DNA from: Gadus chalcogrammus
Taxonomy: Eukaryota > Chordata > Actinopteri > Gadiformes > Gadidae
Reading direction: 5' to 3'
DNA: 64,000 bases
NCBI RefSeq assembly: GCF_026213295.1
Contig: NC_079415.1
Span: forward strand, 19,872,980-19,936,979
In this document: one piece after another, positions 39,516-52,724 of the stretch
How positions within the stretch are numbered: position 1 is the first letter of the stretch
Layout: each line of letters begins with the position of its first letter
Program-made: the position numbers and the translations under genes
The notes under the pieces: model-generated
Database searches by the model: none
Told to the model about the DNA's origin: nothing
The model's input: only the letters and a program-made list of their open reading frames with translations

Positions 39516-40064
39516 TAGAAATTGCGATAAAGGAAGGGAAGAGACAATTTCTCACCTCGACAAGCAACGCCAGGTCGTTCATTTTGTCATATAAAAAACG
39601 TTAAATTCAAACATCGCGCCGACCGGCATATCAACACACAAGTCACGTGATCTTAAAGAGACAGTGGCCCTCATTTATCAAACGAGCGTACGACAGAAAA
39701 CGTGCGTAAAATGGACGTACGCTCATTTCAACGTTGAGCTTGGCATTTATCAATTTGAACGTGAGCGCAGGCTGCGATGAAATCTCACGTCAGGTCTGAG
39801 CTCGTGTACGCAAGTTTTTTTGGCGCAACATAGGCCTACGGGTATTTCAATGATGAATAGTGCAGCACAAGTAGCCCATGTTCAACATCTGTATTAATTA
39901 CTAAATAAATTGGAATTAGCCCAGCCGTTCAAACAATTACAATCAAGTCAGGCCTAATTAAAAACAGTATTGCTATGAAAATAATTAGAATGTGACAGGT
40001 GAAATGTTTATTCAGCTGTCTATATTAACAGGAGCTTTGCCAAATAGGTGGTCGTGTCTCAGCG

Positions 40065-40665
40065 ATGGCAGATCTGGCTCTGTTAAGGACCTCAACGCAC
40101 AGACGATATAGAGTTTTTCGAGACCGCGCCGATTTTTTTAAGGAGGGCGATGAATGGCTCTTGAGTCGTTTTCGTCTCCCAAGGCATCTCCTGATGGAGC
40201 TATGCAATGCTTTGGAGCCACAGTTAAGGCGAGAAACTAGGCGATCAAACGCAATACCTGTGCAGGTTTGCTCTACCTTGGGATTTTTGCAGCGGGAGAT
40301 CGGGGACAGGTCTGCTATTTCCCAGCCAAGTATTAGCCGAACCATGCCAGCAGTTTTGGCAGCTATAATGTCCCTCTCCGAACGTTAAATTAAATTCCCA
40401 TATAATAACGATCAGCAAACTGGAATCAAACAGGATTTTTATGCTATTGCTAGGTTTCCAAATGTGATTGGTGCGGTTGATTGTACCCATGTGCGTATGA
40501 ACCATCTATTAATGATTACGCGTACATCAACCGCAAAAGCTACCATTCAGTTAATGTTCCGATTATTTGCGATGCCAGAATGTCAATCCTGAACATGGTA
40601 GCCTGATGGCCTGGGAGCACGCACGATTCTTTTATTTTCCAAAATAGCAACGTTGGGCATCGTCT
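40065..40665 (+). pseudogene. Harbinger DDE nuclease, degenerate
   Basis: MADLALLRTSTHRRYRVFRD, then FRLPRHLLMELCNALEPQLR and SISRTMPAVLAAIM, are followed by a stop at 40386. The frame resumes with IARFPNVIGAVDCTHVR (first Asp), DYAYINRKSYHSVNVPIICD (with the second-Asp region ICDARMSILNMVA after it) and WPGSTHDSFIF. Frameshifts near 40505 and 40605 and the early stop make it inactive. Related to HARBI1. Confidence 0.88.
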
Positions 40666-40689
40666 ACATCAGGGCGCACTACATGGTCA

Positions 40690-40835
40690 GAGTCATCTCG
40701 GTGAGTTACGCTGCAGTCGCACTGCACCGGCCTCCTCCCGTTTCTTGCTTGGCCGGCTTCACAGCCGCAACACGTTTTTTGGTGCTGAGCTTCATGTCGG
40801 ACCATTTTTTCTTCACCTTATTCGGAATTAAATAA
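40690..40835 (-). pseudogene. Harbinger Myb-like protein fragment
   Basis: The minus-strand frame gives KVKKKWSDMKLSTKKRVAAV, the helix segment seen in Harbinger Myb/SANT accessory proteins. It lies convergent with the nuclease ORF. The N-terminal part probably lay in 40930-41110. Confidence 0.6.
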
Positions 40836-41629
40836 CATTAACGGAATGCAAACAATAGCATATATGTGAAATGTTTTAAGCTGGATAACAGAAGTTGTAC
40901 ATTTAATTTATTATTTAATTAATTTAATTAACAAACCTCTTCCGTAGCCCGACGAACATTGGAAACACTATTCACTGCAACAGTTATTTCCTTCCATATA
41001 GCATTCTTTTGCTGGCCTTTAATGCCAGCTATAGGCTACCAAATAAAACCAGACGGTTCGCATCCACCAGTGACCCGAGCGTCTCCATTTGGGTCTCGGA
41101 AAAATTCCTCTATTTTACCGTTGGACGTTTCTCCATGTCGTAAAAGTTAGGGGCGAGACTTCTGAAGACGTGCTTTTATATGGGCGTGTTACGTTAATTA
41201 CGATCGATCTCAGCCGCCGTATTTATCAACACCAAGATCCTTCGTACGCTGGGATTGGTGTGATAGGAAGGTTTCGTAAATCTCACGTGGGTCCTATCGT
41301 AAGATGAATCATGCGTTCAGATTTGCGCTCATTTCTACGTTCGTTTGATAAATGAGGGCCAGTGTCCCTATAACACAACTAAAACATGTCAATAAGACAG
41401 TATGGTGAATTATGTCTATAAAGTCCACCCCAAGACTACACTTTGTTGCTCAAATGTAATATTACTCCCCTCCTTGAGCCTCCCGAAATGTCTTGCAATA
41501 TTGATATCCCCCCTTCCCCCCTGCGGACTGTTTTAGTTGATTTAGTTTTCTTATGTTTTGTGTGTATGCTATGTGTGACTGTAGTCTACTGCTGCCTGTC
41601 TTGGCCAGGACACTGGAAGAGATGTTTAA

Positions 41630-42119
41630 AGGTTGGGTATGGAATTCACTTTTTTTTCAATTTTTGCAAAATTACTTGAAATCCTTATCATAACCCACTT
41701 ACAGCCACTGAGTTAGCAGTACTGACATGAACATTTAACAAGTCAATCATCTGTGGAACGGGCAGGGCTCGAAAAACTCCAGCCAATGATTTCCAGACCC
41801 ACCGAGTGGCATTGGACAGTAAGTACGTCAATCAAACGGTCGTACTGCACTCCCCCTCCTGCGCGACCCCTTTGTGCACGTACTCAAAGCTCGTGACCCA
41901 GAGCAAGCTTCTGTTTGTTGTTATCCTGCAGTAGCTACTGGAGCTAGCTAACTAGCTAATGGCTCGCTCTCGCACATCTGTGTTCGCTCGTGCATGATTG
42001 CGCGTCCATGTACTTGGAATGGGTGGAGTCAGAGTCAGCGTTGAAGGAGAGGGGGTAGGACCATTCGAGTTGTGTATTTTCAAAATCTGCTGGCGTTTCG
42101 CAAATCCCATACCCAACCT
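41630..42119 (+). mobile_element. TTAA-target DNA transposon, short copy
   Basis: 490 bp with the same ends as 3960-5750 and perfect TTAA flanks (41626-41629, 42120-42123). It equals the long copy with the middle (roughly 4280-5580 of that copy) deleted, a classic internal-deletion derivative. Confidence 0.88.
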
Positions 42120-42447
42120 TTAATGTCAATGATGATTATTATTTTCAGAAATTTGTTAAATTATCGACTGGGGTTTCCACATTAATGCACATGCGCCTAG
42201 AATTCGGGGTAGTGCGACCAAATATTTTATTTGGGCGCACCGGTGCGACTGAAAATGTATCTGGTATAATTATTATTATTTATTTTTTTACAGAGCAGTC
42301 TATTCATAATATTGTAATAACCACGGAAGAGGCAGTGAATGAAGTATTGATTAGACAGCGATTTATTAGACACCTAATAAACCGTTGGGACACGCAAGAC
42401 CGGTAACAATAGCAACGCCGGTAAACAAACCCGCGAAGCCCAATCCA

Positions 42448-42846
42448 GGAGCCTGTACTACGAAGCTCGATTAGAGGGTTAGCGAGGTATGTTGAGCTGA
42501 AAGCCTGGGTTAGCTGTACCATGAAAGTCAATCTCTTTATCACCATGGTGACTTACGCTCGCAACCAAACCTGGTCGGGAGCAGCTTTTCAGCGAGTCTA
42601 CCCGGAGATCGGCTGCTTATATCGGCGTGCGCAGCTTCCTAGCCCCTCCTCCGATAATGGCGTCACCATTTGTGGGTGTTCGCATGGACCTCGGCGCACT
42701 TATCGCACAGGCGTCTCTTCGGAGACACAGGGTTTTTCGGGACAGAACCGATCCCTTGGCATTGTCTGATGATATTCTTTATGAGAGATACAGATTCGGC
42801 ATTTATTTAAGGCATTTATTTAATGGTCAAGATATTATTAATCAAT
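42448..42846 (+). pseudogene. Harbinger element 5' fragment with nuclease N-terminus
   Basis: The end-like sequence GGAGCCTGTACTACGAAGC at 42448 is followed by an ORF MASPFVGVRMDLGALIAQAS and RHRVFRDRTDPLALSDDILY then ERYRF, the N-terminus of fish Harbinger nucleases. It is cut by a MITE at 42847 and no right part is recognised. Confidence 0.78.
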
Positions 42847-43420
42847 AGCTGTGTTCGAAATCGTTCCCTATCATGGATGTAGTGCACTAAATAGGGTGCA
42901 CGCCATTTTCTAGGGTGTTCGAATTCTCAGTGGTCCACTATATAGGGCACTATATAGTGGACTTAAAATAGGGTACATACGATGTTCCCTACATGTTACT
43001 CCCCTATACCACAATGCAATGCGGTTGTATTTTTCCAGGGGAGAAGAAGAAGCCGAATAACCGCGAAAACGAATACATTTAATGATGGAGTCTCCGGCTT
43101 TCGTTTAGAAATGTCAACAATTTATTTGGGATTTAACATAGAATATTTAACAGTCAAAATTAATTAAACAAGGAAATGTAACATTCAACATCAATACAAC
43201 CTCCAGCTTTCGTCGTGAGTGCCCGGTTTGTTTACTTGATGTGGGCGCATCTGTCTGCGTCACACAAATACCCGGCGCATTTACTGACGCAAATGACGTT
43301 CAGAAATGTTCAGCGTAGTGTCCGAATTCTCGTTCCCTATTCCCTATATAGTGCACTATATCATGTACACTATATAGGGAATAGGGAACGAGTGTATAGG
43401 GAGCGATTTCGAACACAGCT
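42847..43420. mobile_element. MITE with AGCTGTGTTCGAAATCG ends, short copy
   Basis: 574 bp with a perfect 3-bp duplication AAT (42844-42846, 43421-43423). Shares ends and interior with 29245-30427 in inverted orientation, and inserted into the Harbinger nuclease fragment. Confidence 0.9.
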
Positions 43421-43423
43421 AAT

Positions 43424-43688
43424 GGCGTAATTATCGACGGTGCAACCAGTGCAGCTGCCCGGGTTGCCCCCCCCTACAACTCAGCGCAAGCCTGGCACGG
43501 TCCAACCCCCCCCCCTCAACAACTCAAAACTTGGGTGCACCATAAATACGTGCTGGTGCACCCAAATTAAAAATGTAGGCGCACCAGTGCACCCAAGGAA
43601 AAAGTTTGTCTGGAGCCCTGCCATGCTAGAGTAAAAAAACTCTAGCATACATAAATTCTAGCAGGGAGAGTCGAAGCAGTCCTGCCCA
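43424..43688. other. Repeat-derived non-coding stretch
   Basis: It contains GGTGCACCC/GGGTGCACC-type motifs (about 43530-43600) that recall 42210-42250 (GGGCGCACCGGTGCGAC), probably two ends of one older MITE. Unresolved. Confidence 0.35.
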
Positions 43689-43689
43689 T

Positions 43690-44115
43690 GCTCATTCACA
43701 CGGATCAGACTGGATTTGTTTCACAGAGACAAACGCATGAAAGTATGAGACGTTCGCTAAGTAGATCCAGCCATATTCAGGAACAACATTTGCAGGCCTA
43801 TTGGTTAGTCTATACACGGAAAATGCCTTTGTTTTTCTATAGGGTCCTTGAGAAATTTGGTTTTTATTTTAATTATCAGCACTCTATATAATAATCAATC
43901 CGCCCAAATTAAAATCTATCAAAATCTATCGAATTAGAAAGAAGCACAAGGCTGGGCTGTGGATTGTCTCCACTTATTTTTGCATTATATATTGCCACTG
44001 GCTCAGTTGATCAGACAAAGAAATAGTATCAAAGGAATTTGCATAAATAATGATGAACACAAAGTGGCACTATACACAGATGATATTTTGATGTTTTCAG
44101 TGGCCAAGAACCCTT
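43690..44115 (+). pseudogene. L1 reverse transcriptase fragment, 5' part
   Basis: LIHTDQTGFVSQRQTHESMR, FYRVLEKFGF, CPLSPLIFALYI, LAQLIRQRNSIKGICI and ALYTDDILMFS (YTDD catalytic motif). Frameshifts separate the pieces. It is interrupted at 44116 by another LINE, and its 3' part resumes at 45603. Confidence 0.85.
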
Positions 44116-45602
44116 CATGGTCGACCAACTGGAGAAGGCCCTGCAGGGACTGAATTGTGGTAAGGTAGCAGGCTATGACGACATCAAACAAATTGTACAA
44201 CTGGATTGTACATACAAACTCAATCCCTAAGAAACGGCGGACAGCAAAAGTAATTGCTAACCCAAACCTGGCAAAGACCATAAACTGCCAGCAAGTTACC
44301 GCCCAATATCTCTGCTCTGTGTCCCCTCGGAAATCTTGGAAAGCCAAATACTACAGAGTACATCGACAGAAGTAGAGTCAAAACTTAATGTCGATCAGGC
44401 CGGTTTCCGCAAGGAGGCAGTACAGGGGAACAAGGACTGGCCTTAACCACCTACATTGAAAAAGGCCTGGAGAGCAAGATTAAAACAGGGACTGTGTTCC
44501 TTGATCTCACAGCAGCCTACGATGTGGCCTGGCATATAGGCCTCCTGCTGTAACTCAGGAAAAAATGCTCGCTGCCCGGGCTACAGCCACCATCCAAACT
44601 CTGCGTAACAGGAGGTTCAAAGTACACTTAGGACAGAAAGCCAGCTCATGGAAAACACAGAAAAATGGGCTTCCAAAAAGCTCAGTTCTGCAACCAAGTC
44701 TAGCAAAAACAGTTTCCAGTGTCTTCCATCTTCAAAAAGCAGATGTCACCAAACAGCTGGACATCAGATTGGGTTGACACCAGCTCAAACACTCCCCGAA
44801 CCCAACATACCTGGGAGTGACCCTGGACAGGACACTGTCATTCAAAAAACACCTAAAAGGAACAGCAGCAAAGGTGAAATCTAGACACAACTTTCTCTGC
44901 AAAGTTGCAGGTGCAAAATGGGGTGCAGCAGCTCCCATACTGTGCACCGCAGCTCTGGCCCTGTCATATTCTGCAGCAGAATACTGTGCCGCTGTCGGGT
45001 CCAGGTCACCCCACACACACACACACCAGGTAAACACCCAACGAAACAATACTTTGCAAGTCATCACTGGGACTATCTGGCCAACACCGGTCACCCGGCT
45101 CCATTTTCTATCTAACATACTTCCCACTAACACCAGACTAACTGAATTCACTTGTAGGACGCTCCAAAAAGTCAAAGCTTCCCCCCACTTACCAATCAAT
45201 ACCGACACGTATCCAATCTAGACGTCCAATTTGGAAGGACCCTCCACCCATTGACTTTGATTCCATGTCTGCTTGGCCAACAGAATGGGAATCCAAAGAT
45301 ATCCCATACAAATATCTGGTGTCAGACCCGACCCAAGCAGTCCCTGGCACCAACCTCCCTAGGAGACAGTGGTCCACCTTAAACAGATTCAGGACTGGTC
45401 AGGGTCCCTGCTTGACCAGCCTTCACAGGTGGAGAAGCAGCCCGAGACCACTGTGTGCCTGCGGAGAGGAGCAAACTATGGAGCACATTATTGAAGCCTG
45501 CCCTCTCCAATGACTGAAAGGAGGTCTATCTTCCTCCACAATTTAGATCAGGAGGCCACTGCTTGGCATGAGAAATTTGCATTAGCTAAATAAATAAATA
45601 AA
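44116..45602 (+). pseudogene. I/Jockey-like LINE, 5'-truncated, inserted into L1
   Basis: Reverse-transcriptase remnants include KALQGLNCGKVAGYDDI, SIPKKRRTAKVIANPN, GTVFLDLTAAYDVAWH and LGVTLDRTLSFKKHLK-like pieces. The C-terminal PLCACGEEQTMEHIIEACPL is a Cys/His motif typical of this group. Several frameshifts are present. It ends with a short (TAAA)n tail (about 45588-45600), and L1 sequence resumes directly after, which marks the insertion. Confidence 0.85.
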
Positions 45603-46050
45603 CTCCAAAACTAAAAGCCCATTACACTGAAGGAGAACCTAAATGCTGGAGAGGCTCTTGAAATTGGAATGCAGACCATTGGAAAATATTTTGGGAATGT
45701 CCATGGTTAAAACCTTTTTGGTCAGAGGTACATTAAAGAATGGAAAATATATTCCACACCAAAATTCCTTAGCACTTTGAAACATTTATTCTAGGTAGCT
45801 TAGAAAAACTAGACATTAGTTGCATTCCGACCCTCCCACAGTGGAAGAATGGGCAGACACAATTAATGACATATTTAATGGGAAAAATAACCTCACTTAA
45901 TTTAAAAATGGATGAATTCACTAAAGTATGGTCAAATTGGACTTAATTCATGAAAAAAGACAGACAAATTAAAGATCTGATGGATAAAAAAAAGCTCCCA
46001 AATCGAACCCCGCAATGTGATGGATTGTTGCCCTTTTTATTTATTGTTAT
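45603..46050 (+). pseudogene. L1 ORF2 C-terminal part
   Basis: KLKAHYTEGEPKCWR, then WKIFWECPWLKPFW and TLPQWKNGQTQLMTYLMGKI are the C-terminal tail of L1 ORF2. It continues the fragment at 43690-44115. The element's 3' end is interrupted by a MITE at 46055. Confidence 0.8.
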
Positions 46051-46054
46051 TCTT

Positions 46055-47416
46055 ACTGTACGTCCACACCAGGAGCGACCAAAGCGTCAAAGACGCTTTG
46101 GTCGCTGACAAAGTTTCGCTGCGAATTTTTCTGTTCGCTTTGGTCGCTCAAGTCGCTCATGACGTACAATTCAATTATGCAGACGCATTTAAAGGAGCCG
46201 TATGCTTTTAGTAGGCCCTACAGACAGTCATATCAAAGAGTGAACTCTCCCATACACCTTGGCCATATTGCCGAGACGGTCTTGATTGTTGGATAAAGTG
46301 CTTCGACAACAAGTAGGACAGTGATTCCCCCCAATATAAAAAAAATCCTAAAATGTAGGCTAATTACAACCGAGAACAAAAAACCCTGCGTGCTGTAATA
46401 GTCTAGTTAAAATATGTTTCACTGATCTGCATCTGCAAATCATGATCTGCACTCATTCGTCGCACTCAAAACAAATAGACATTGGCGCACATGGCAAATT
46501 TGCATACGTGCACAGGACTGGTTGGCTCCGCAAGGCAAATAATGGAACATATTTATCTATCTAGGCCTATCTGTCTAACTATCTATCAACGCGTGTCTAG
46601 TTTTAATGTGATGTATTGTGTGTATGTCCAGTCAGACTTGTTCTGTGTGGTCTTGTAGGCTACTGTCCTGTGTGGGTTGAACCACCTAAATGGATTCCCG
46701 ACGATTTGTGTCGTTTGGTATTAATAAAGACTTGACTAGGCTATCTATCTATCTAGACTATTTAATTAACAATTATTCACCTCAGGCTCCGTGAATAGTG
46801 GGGAATAGAGGGATAAAAGACAAGAGATATATCCCTTGTCATTTATCCCTCGTCTTGTCGATTAGTTTGTTTATGTGACGATTTCAAAAACTTTTTTGGT
46901 TTTATTTAAAGCATGCTACACGCGATTGGTTGGTTAGATTGGTGGCATGGAGAGCAAATTAAAATGATTCCCGCTTAAATACGAACGTTCTAGATGTATA
47001 AATACTCCCGCTTGTCATCTTGGTATCCAAACCACTATGGCGTTTCGATCTCTGAACTGAAAAAGGGTTGGTTCGTACAACACCGGGTGCCCAGTTACAG
47101 CCGCGATTAATACTTCAGCCGACATTTTGTTCAGTGAGTGAATAAAGGTAGGTAGGGACCAAAGTGCCTGCCGGTGTTCCCTGGGATCCACGCAAGCGAA
47201 GAGCGTCTACATTCCGATTGGCTGTCAGTGTTTGGCCGCTGAAGCGCGTCATAGTCATTTGCATAAAGTTAAAAAGTTTTCAACTTTTTTTTGACGCTCT
47301 GGTCGCTCAACTTTGGCCGCTGGTAGCGTTGGTCGCGTTGGTCGCTCTTGCCCATAGAAAGTGAATGACTTCCGGCGATTTGGTCGCTCAATTCGCTTCT
47401 GGTGTGGACGTACAGT
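46055..47416. mobile_element. MITE with ACTGTACGTCCACACCAG ends
   Basis: The inverted ends are ACTGTACGTCCACACCAG and CTGGTGTGGACGTACAGT. Subterminal GCGACCAAAGCG..CGCTTTGGTCGC repeats are present on both sides. It is non-coding and 1.36 kb. The flanks are both TTATT-rich; the duplication length is not certain. Confidence 0.82.
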
Positions 47417-48055
47417 TATTATTGTCTATTCTAGTCTTGGGCAAGGAAAGCAATGTGCTAGCAAAGTGTTTAATGGGTTAATGGGTTTGTTTAATGGCTT
47501 ATTTAAAATCACAGCAACTCTAAAGAGGTGCTAGATTATCTACATACAAAGTTTTTCCTTTTTTTGTTTTCTTTATTTCATATATTTTATTGTTCCGGTT
47601 ATATTGTTCTAGAATAGTAAACACAAACAAAAAACAGGAAGGCGAGTATTTAGGTTTTGCTGGTCACGAACAGTATTGATAGTTTCACATGTACTGTTTT
47701 TATTTTCTGTAATAAACAAGCAATAACTGGTTATCAATGCGTACAATACTGTTTATTATTTTTTAATTAAAAAAACTATTCATTATAGATGTATCTGTAC
47801 ATCTTGTATTACCTTTCATAGTCTGAGGGTGCCTTTTCAAGTATCAAGTTTGTTATAGCCATTTCAACAATATAGAAAATACAGTTGATAAGAATGTGTT
47901 TTGGTATGCTCACATGTATCACACAGCAACAATAACAACACAAGACAAAAAGCCTAAAACGGCACATAAATAACAAGGAGTACAACACGAATAAAAAAAC
48001 ACAGAATGCATGGTTCGCAGAGAGTTGCAGCGGTTAAAGTACAGTACAGTAGTGC
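47417..48055. other. L1 3' region and AT-rich sequence
   Basis: No gene. The left part is probably the remaining 3' end of the L1 interrupted at 46055. The rest is AT-rich intron sequence. Confidence 0.35.
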
Positions 48056-48059
48056 AAAA

Positions 48060-49720
48060 AGTGCAAAGTGAGGTAGACCATAAGACCGTAAAGTGCTTAG
48101 TGCATGTTCAGGTGGCGTATAGCTTGTAGATAGGTACTATCCCTAAAGCGTGATGTTTTACTTGTGATGCTTCTGTACCTCTTCCCTGATGGTAAGAGTG
48201 TGAGTAAGTGGTGTGCTGGATGAGAGGGGTCAGAGATGACCTTTCTAGCTTTCCTGGAAATTCTGGTGCCATAGTGCGAGTCTATGGTAGGCAGACTACA
48301 GCCAATGATTTTAGAGGCCCCACTACCCTCTCAAGCTGTTGTTTGTCCTGGCTGGTAGCACTACCATACCAGACCAGGATGGAGAAGGTGAGCACGCTTT
48401 CGATTGCTGCATGATAAAACTGGGTCATGCCTGCCTGACTAACCCCAAATTTCCTCAGCTGACGGAGGAAGTATAATCTCTGATGGGCTTTGGAAATGAT
48501 GAGACTGATGTTCAGGTTCCATGATAGGGACTGGTGGATGCCTAAGAAACGGAAGGAGGAGACCCATTCCACAACTTGGCCCTTAATGGAGATGGGAAGG
48601 TGCTGGCCTGCCTTTTTCCTATAGTCAACTATGAGTTCTTTGGTTTTGGTTGTATTGAGGATTAGGTTATTGTCTTCACACCACTGCACCAGCTCACTCA
48701 TTTAGGTAGATTCCTCCCCATCAGATATGAGGCCTATGACTGTGGCGTCATCTGCAAACTTTAGCATTTTGACAGATGCAGAATTTGATGTACAATTGTT
48801 AGGGTAAAGAGAAAATAGTAGAGTTGACAAGACACACCCTTGTGGGGCGCCAGTGTTCAGAACCCTTGGTAATGACACATTATTCTGGATTTTAACACAC
48901 TATTTTCTACAGGACAGGAAGTTTCAGATAATGGTATTAAAGCCGAGCTAAAATCAATGAACAGTACACTGGCATATGTGGACTGAGTGTTCAGATGTTG
49001 CAGAATGAAATGTGTGCAAAGTGAAACTGACTCGTCCACTCCCCTATTAGCCCTGTAGGCAAATTGTGTGTGAGGGTCTAGCGTGATGTGCATCAAGTAC
49101 CTACAAACTAGGCGCTCAAGGACCTACATAACAAAATAAGTAAATGCAACAGGCCTATAATCATTAAGACAAGTTATGTTACTTTTCTTGAGCACTGGAA
49201 TGATCATAGCTGATTTAAAACATGCAGGTACCATTGCTGTGTGCCGTGTTAAGAGACCAGTTGATGTAAGTGAGTATGGAAGTGAGTATGGAAGCAAGCT
49301 GGTCTGCACAACTCTTTAGTGTAACCGGTGTCACACCATCAGGCCCTGCTGCTTTGTTGATGTTCTGATGCCATAGCAGTCTACGGACATCATACTCTGG
49401 GATGGAAAAGGGAAAGTGCCCATCCCACAGCGGGTGCGGGAAAGCACTTGTCTGGGCACCATTGTTCTCAAAACGGCAGAAAAAGTCATTAAGTCATTCT
49501 GGCAGGGAGAAGTCACAGTCAAGAACGTGATGTTTTGTCTTGTAGTCAGTGATCACCTGTAGGCCTTGCCAGACAACATTAATGTTGTGAGTTTGTTTTC
49601 AAGTTTGACTCTGTAGTTGGCTTTAGCTGTATTAACTGCCTTCCGGAGTTTGCATTTAAGAAGTATGTGTTGCTCTTTGTCCCCACATTTAAAAGCGTCA
49701 TTTTGGAGTTGGGCTTAATC
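48060..49720 (-). pseudogene. Rex1/L2-like LINE, reverse transcriptase to 3' end
   Basis: In minus-strand order: CFKSAMIIPVLKKSNITCLN, DYRPVA, HTQFAYRANRGVDESVSLCT, VLFIDFSSA, KMLKFADDATVIGLISDG (catalytic FADD), NNLILNTTKTKELIVDYRKK, FRFLGIHQSLSWNLNI and RLYFLRQLRKFGVSQAGM. It ends with KVISDPSHPAHHLLTLLPSG. Stops and frameshifts occur near 49100, 48900 and 48705. The 5' endonuclease is not recognised. Confidence 0.88.
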
Positions 49721-49724
49721 TTAC

Positions 49725-50305
49725 ATTTAAATAATCAATAGGCTAATCAATAGAATGTTTTGGTGCCCCCTCCGGCACTTGCCCTACTCACAGCGTGCGT
49801 GTGTACATAGTGAAGGGCACTGGTTGAATGCCCTCAGGCACGGAACTGGCTTCTCTGTCCTCCAGTTTGATCACCTCTATTGTTTATCAGATCTTATTTG
49901 CTTGTCCTGCAATCTGGCAGGACAAGCAAAGTGTAGTGTCCATAAAAATGTTCAACGTCGCACACCGATACATGAATTCACGGCTTTAGTCAGTTAGGGA
50001 CCTGGTTGACAGACTCAGCCATCCGTGGACACATCAGTCAGTATTATTTAACCTCCACTGCCAGTCCATCCATGCCACTGGCCCATCCTATCTGTCTGTA
50101 CCTCCTGAAGCAGTACTGCTACTGCCGTACTGCTGCATTTACGGCTAAGGAACACTCCCAGACCCCAAAGAAAAAAGTATTTTTAAAATATATCTACTCA
50201 AACACACATTTTTAAATATGCTTCACAACCTGTGGTTATTTTATGTTTTAGTTTTCAGTTATGCTTCTTCAAAGTTTTCAATAGATTGCTGTATCGTCCG
50301 CTAAG
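49725..50305. other. Unassigned intron sequence
   Basis: Short open frames only. An inverted pair TTGCTTGTCCTGC / GCAGGACAAGCAA is present at 49898-49930. No gene is recognised. Confidence 0.3.
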
Positions 50306-50308
50306 GTC

Positions 50309-51345
<1,037 letters not shown>

Positions 51346-51479
51346 ACGTCCTATTTGGATGAACGCAGCCTAGTTAACCTTGACTTATATTTCTTCAAGC
51401 ACACAAAGTTCAGTGGTTGTCCAAAGTTACAAAAGGAGCCCAAAGGAGTACATCTTGAATATCGATATAAGCATTTCAG

Positions 51480-52400
51480 TATACACACAATTTCAACCAC
51501 ACCCTTTTGCGTAGTTATTTGCTCCTGATGGCTATGTTTTTAATTGTACAGACTTCACTTCTAGTCAGATATAAGGTGCATATGGTACTAAAGGATTTTT
51601 ATATAGTTAAAAAAAAAAATAGGATCCTTGTGGTTTTTAATGTCACAAAATGTAAAATGGCGGGAAATCTATCAGACGGAAGTCATAGGTTATTGTGGGA
51701 GATTTATTCACCATGAGGAAGCACATATGGGAAAAGTTTCATGACTGAAACGGGATCAGAAAAAGGGGTCAAAGTCCGCATTTTCAGTTGATTGCTATAG
51801 CGCCCCCTAACCCCCAATCTGGGAAATCTTTGGAGCAATTTATCTTGACCCATATGCCTTTACCTACACAAAGTTATATGATGATGATTGATTGATTTGG
51901 TTCCTTCAATTTACTTGGATCAATGTGGGCTCTGGCGGCCATGGCGTTCTATCAATCGACATCACATTGAGCAGTTATAACTCTCCTGCTCAAATCGAAC
52001 AATTCGTCTCGGATCTGTGGTCATTTTAGTCCCAGGCAATGAACATTTTGAGGCCACGCCCTGATAGAAAACGTGTGGATGTCACCTTTTTCAGAATTTA
52101 CCCTGAACATTTTTTGTGTCATAGGAGATCATAGGAGACTCCATGTTGATATGAGCAATCTAGTATAAGTTTTAAACCAAACGCTTTTGCATAGATATTG
52201 TCTCCAAGGATAAAACTATGATCCTTGGTTTTTTTCAGTTTTTCACAAAATTCAAAATGTCAGAAAATCTATTCAGACGGAAGTTATAGGTTCTTGAGGC
52301 AAAGTTGTTCAGCATGAGGAGACATATGTTGATCAATTTGAATGACTAAGTCAAAGTGGGCCAGAGATATGCTTTCTATAGTGCCACCATTCGGTCAAAC
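51480..52400. repeat. Diverged direct repeat of about 300 bp
   Basis: 51500-51790 and 52160-52400 share CTTTTGC(G/A)TAG, AATCTATCAGACGGAAGT.ATAGGTT, CA.CATGAGGA.. and CTATAG.GCC.CC motifs in the same order. They are probably two copies of an old interspersed repeat or an old tandem duplication. Non-coding. Confidence 0.6.
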
Positions 52401-52672
52401 AGTGTAATTTTCGCAAAGTAAAAAAGTGCGAGTGTTTTTGGCTGTGTAGGTGTTTTTAGCAGAATACTAACTGGAAAATGCATTTCCTGCTGGTGAGTGC
52501 TGCAGTGCAAAGTGAGGTTGAAACATGTTTTAGTAAAGCCACATAGTTTAAGACTTAAAGCAATGTTAAATGGCTGAAATCAAGTGAAGGGATTTGAACA
52601 GAGGTCAAATGGAGTGAACAATGTAAACATGCACACCATTCAAAAAAAAAAAATTGTGTGAAAAAAAAAAAG

Positions 52673-52722
52673 CTGTTGTGTGTGTGTGTCTGTGTCTGTG
52701 TCTGTGTGTGTGTGTGTGTGTG
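52673..52722. repeat. (GT)n microsatellite
   Basis: GT units with a CTGTGT interruption, next to poly(A) runs. Confidence 0.9.
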
Positions 52723-52724
52723 TT

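Larger units (their letters stand above)
39666..41359 (+). mobile_element. PIF/Harbinger transposon with nuclease and Myb-like ORFs, degenerate
   Basis: Perfect ends GGCCCTCATTTATCAAACG / CGTTTGATAAATGAGGGCC and a 3-bp duplication AGT on both sides. It carries a nuclease ORF on the plus strand (40065-40665) and a Myb/SANT-like ORF on the minus strand (about 40830-40690), the convergent arrangement typical of Harbinger elements. Confidence 0.92.

Noticed and set aside
49898..49930. Inverted pair TTGCTTGTCCTGC as a terminator or small RNA hairpin
   Set aside because: It is a short isolated palindrome in a eukaryotic intron, with no other support.
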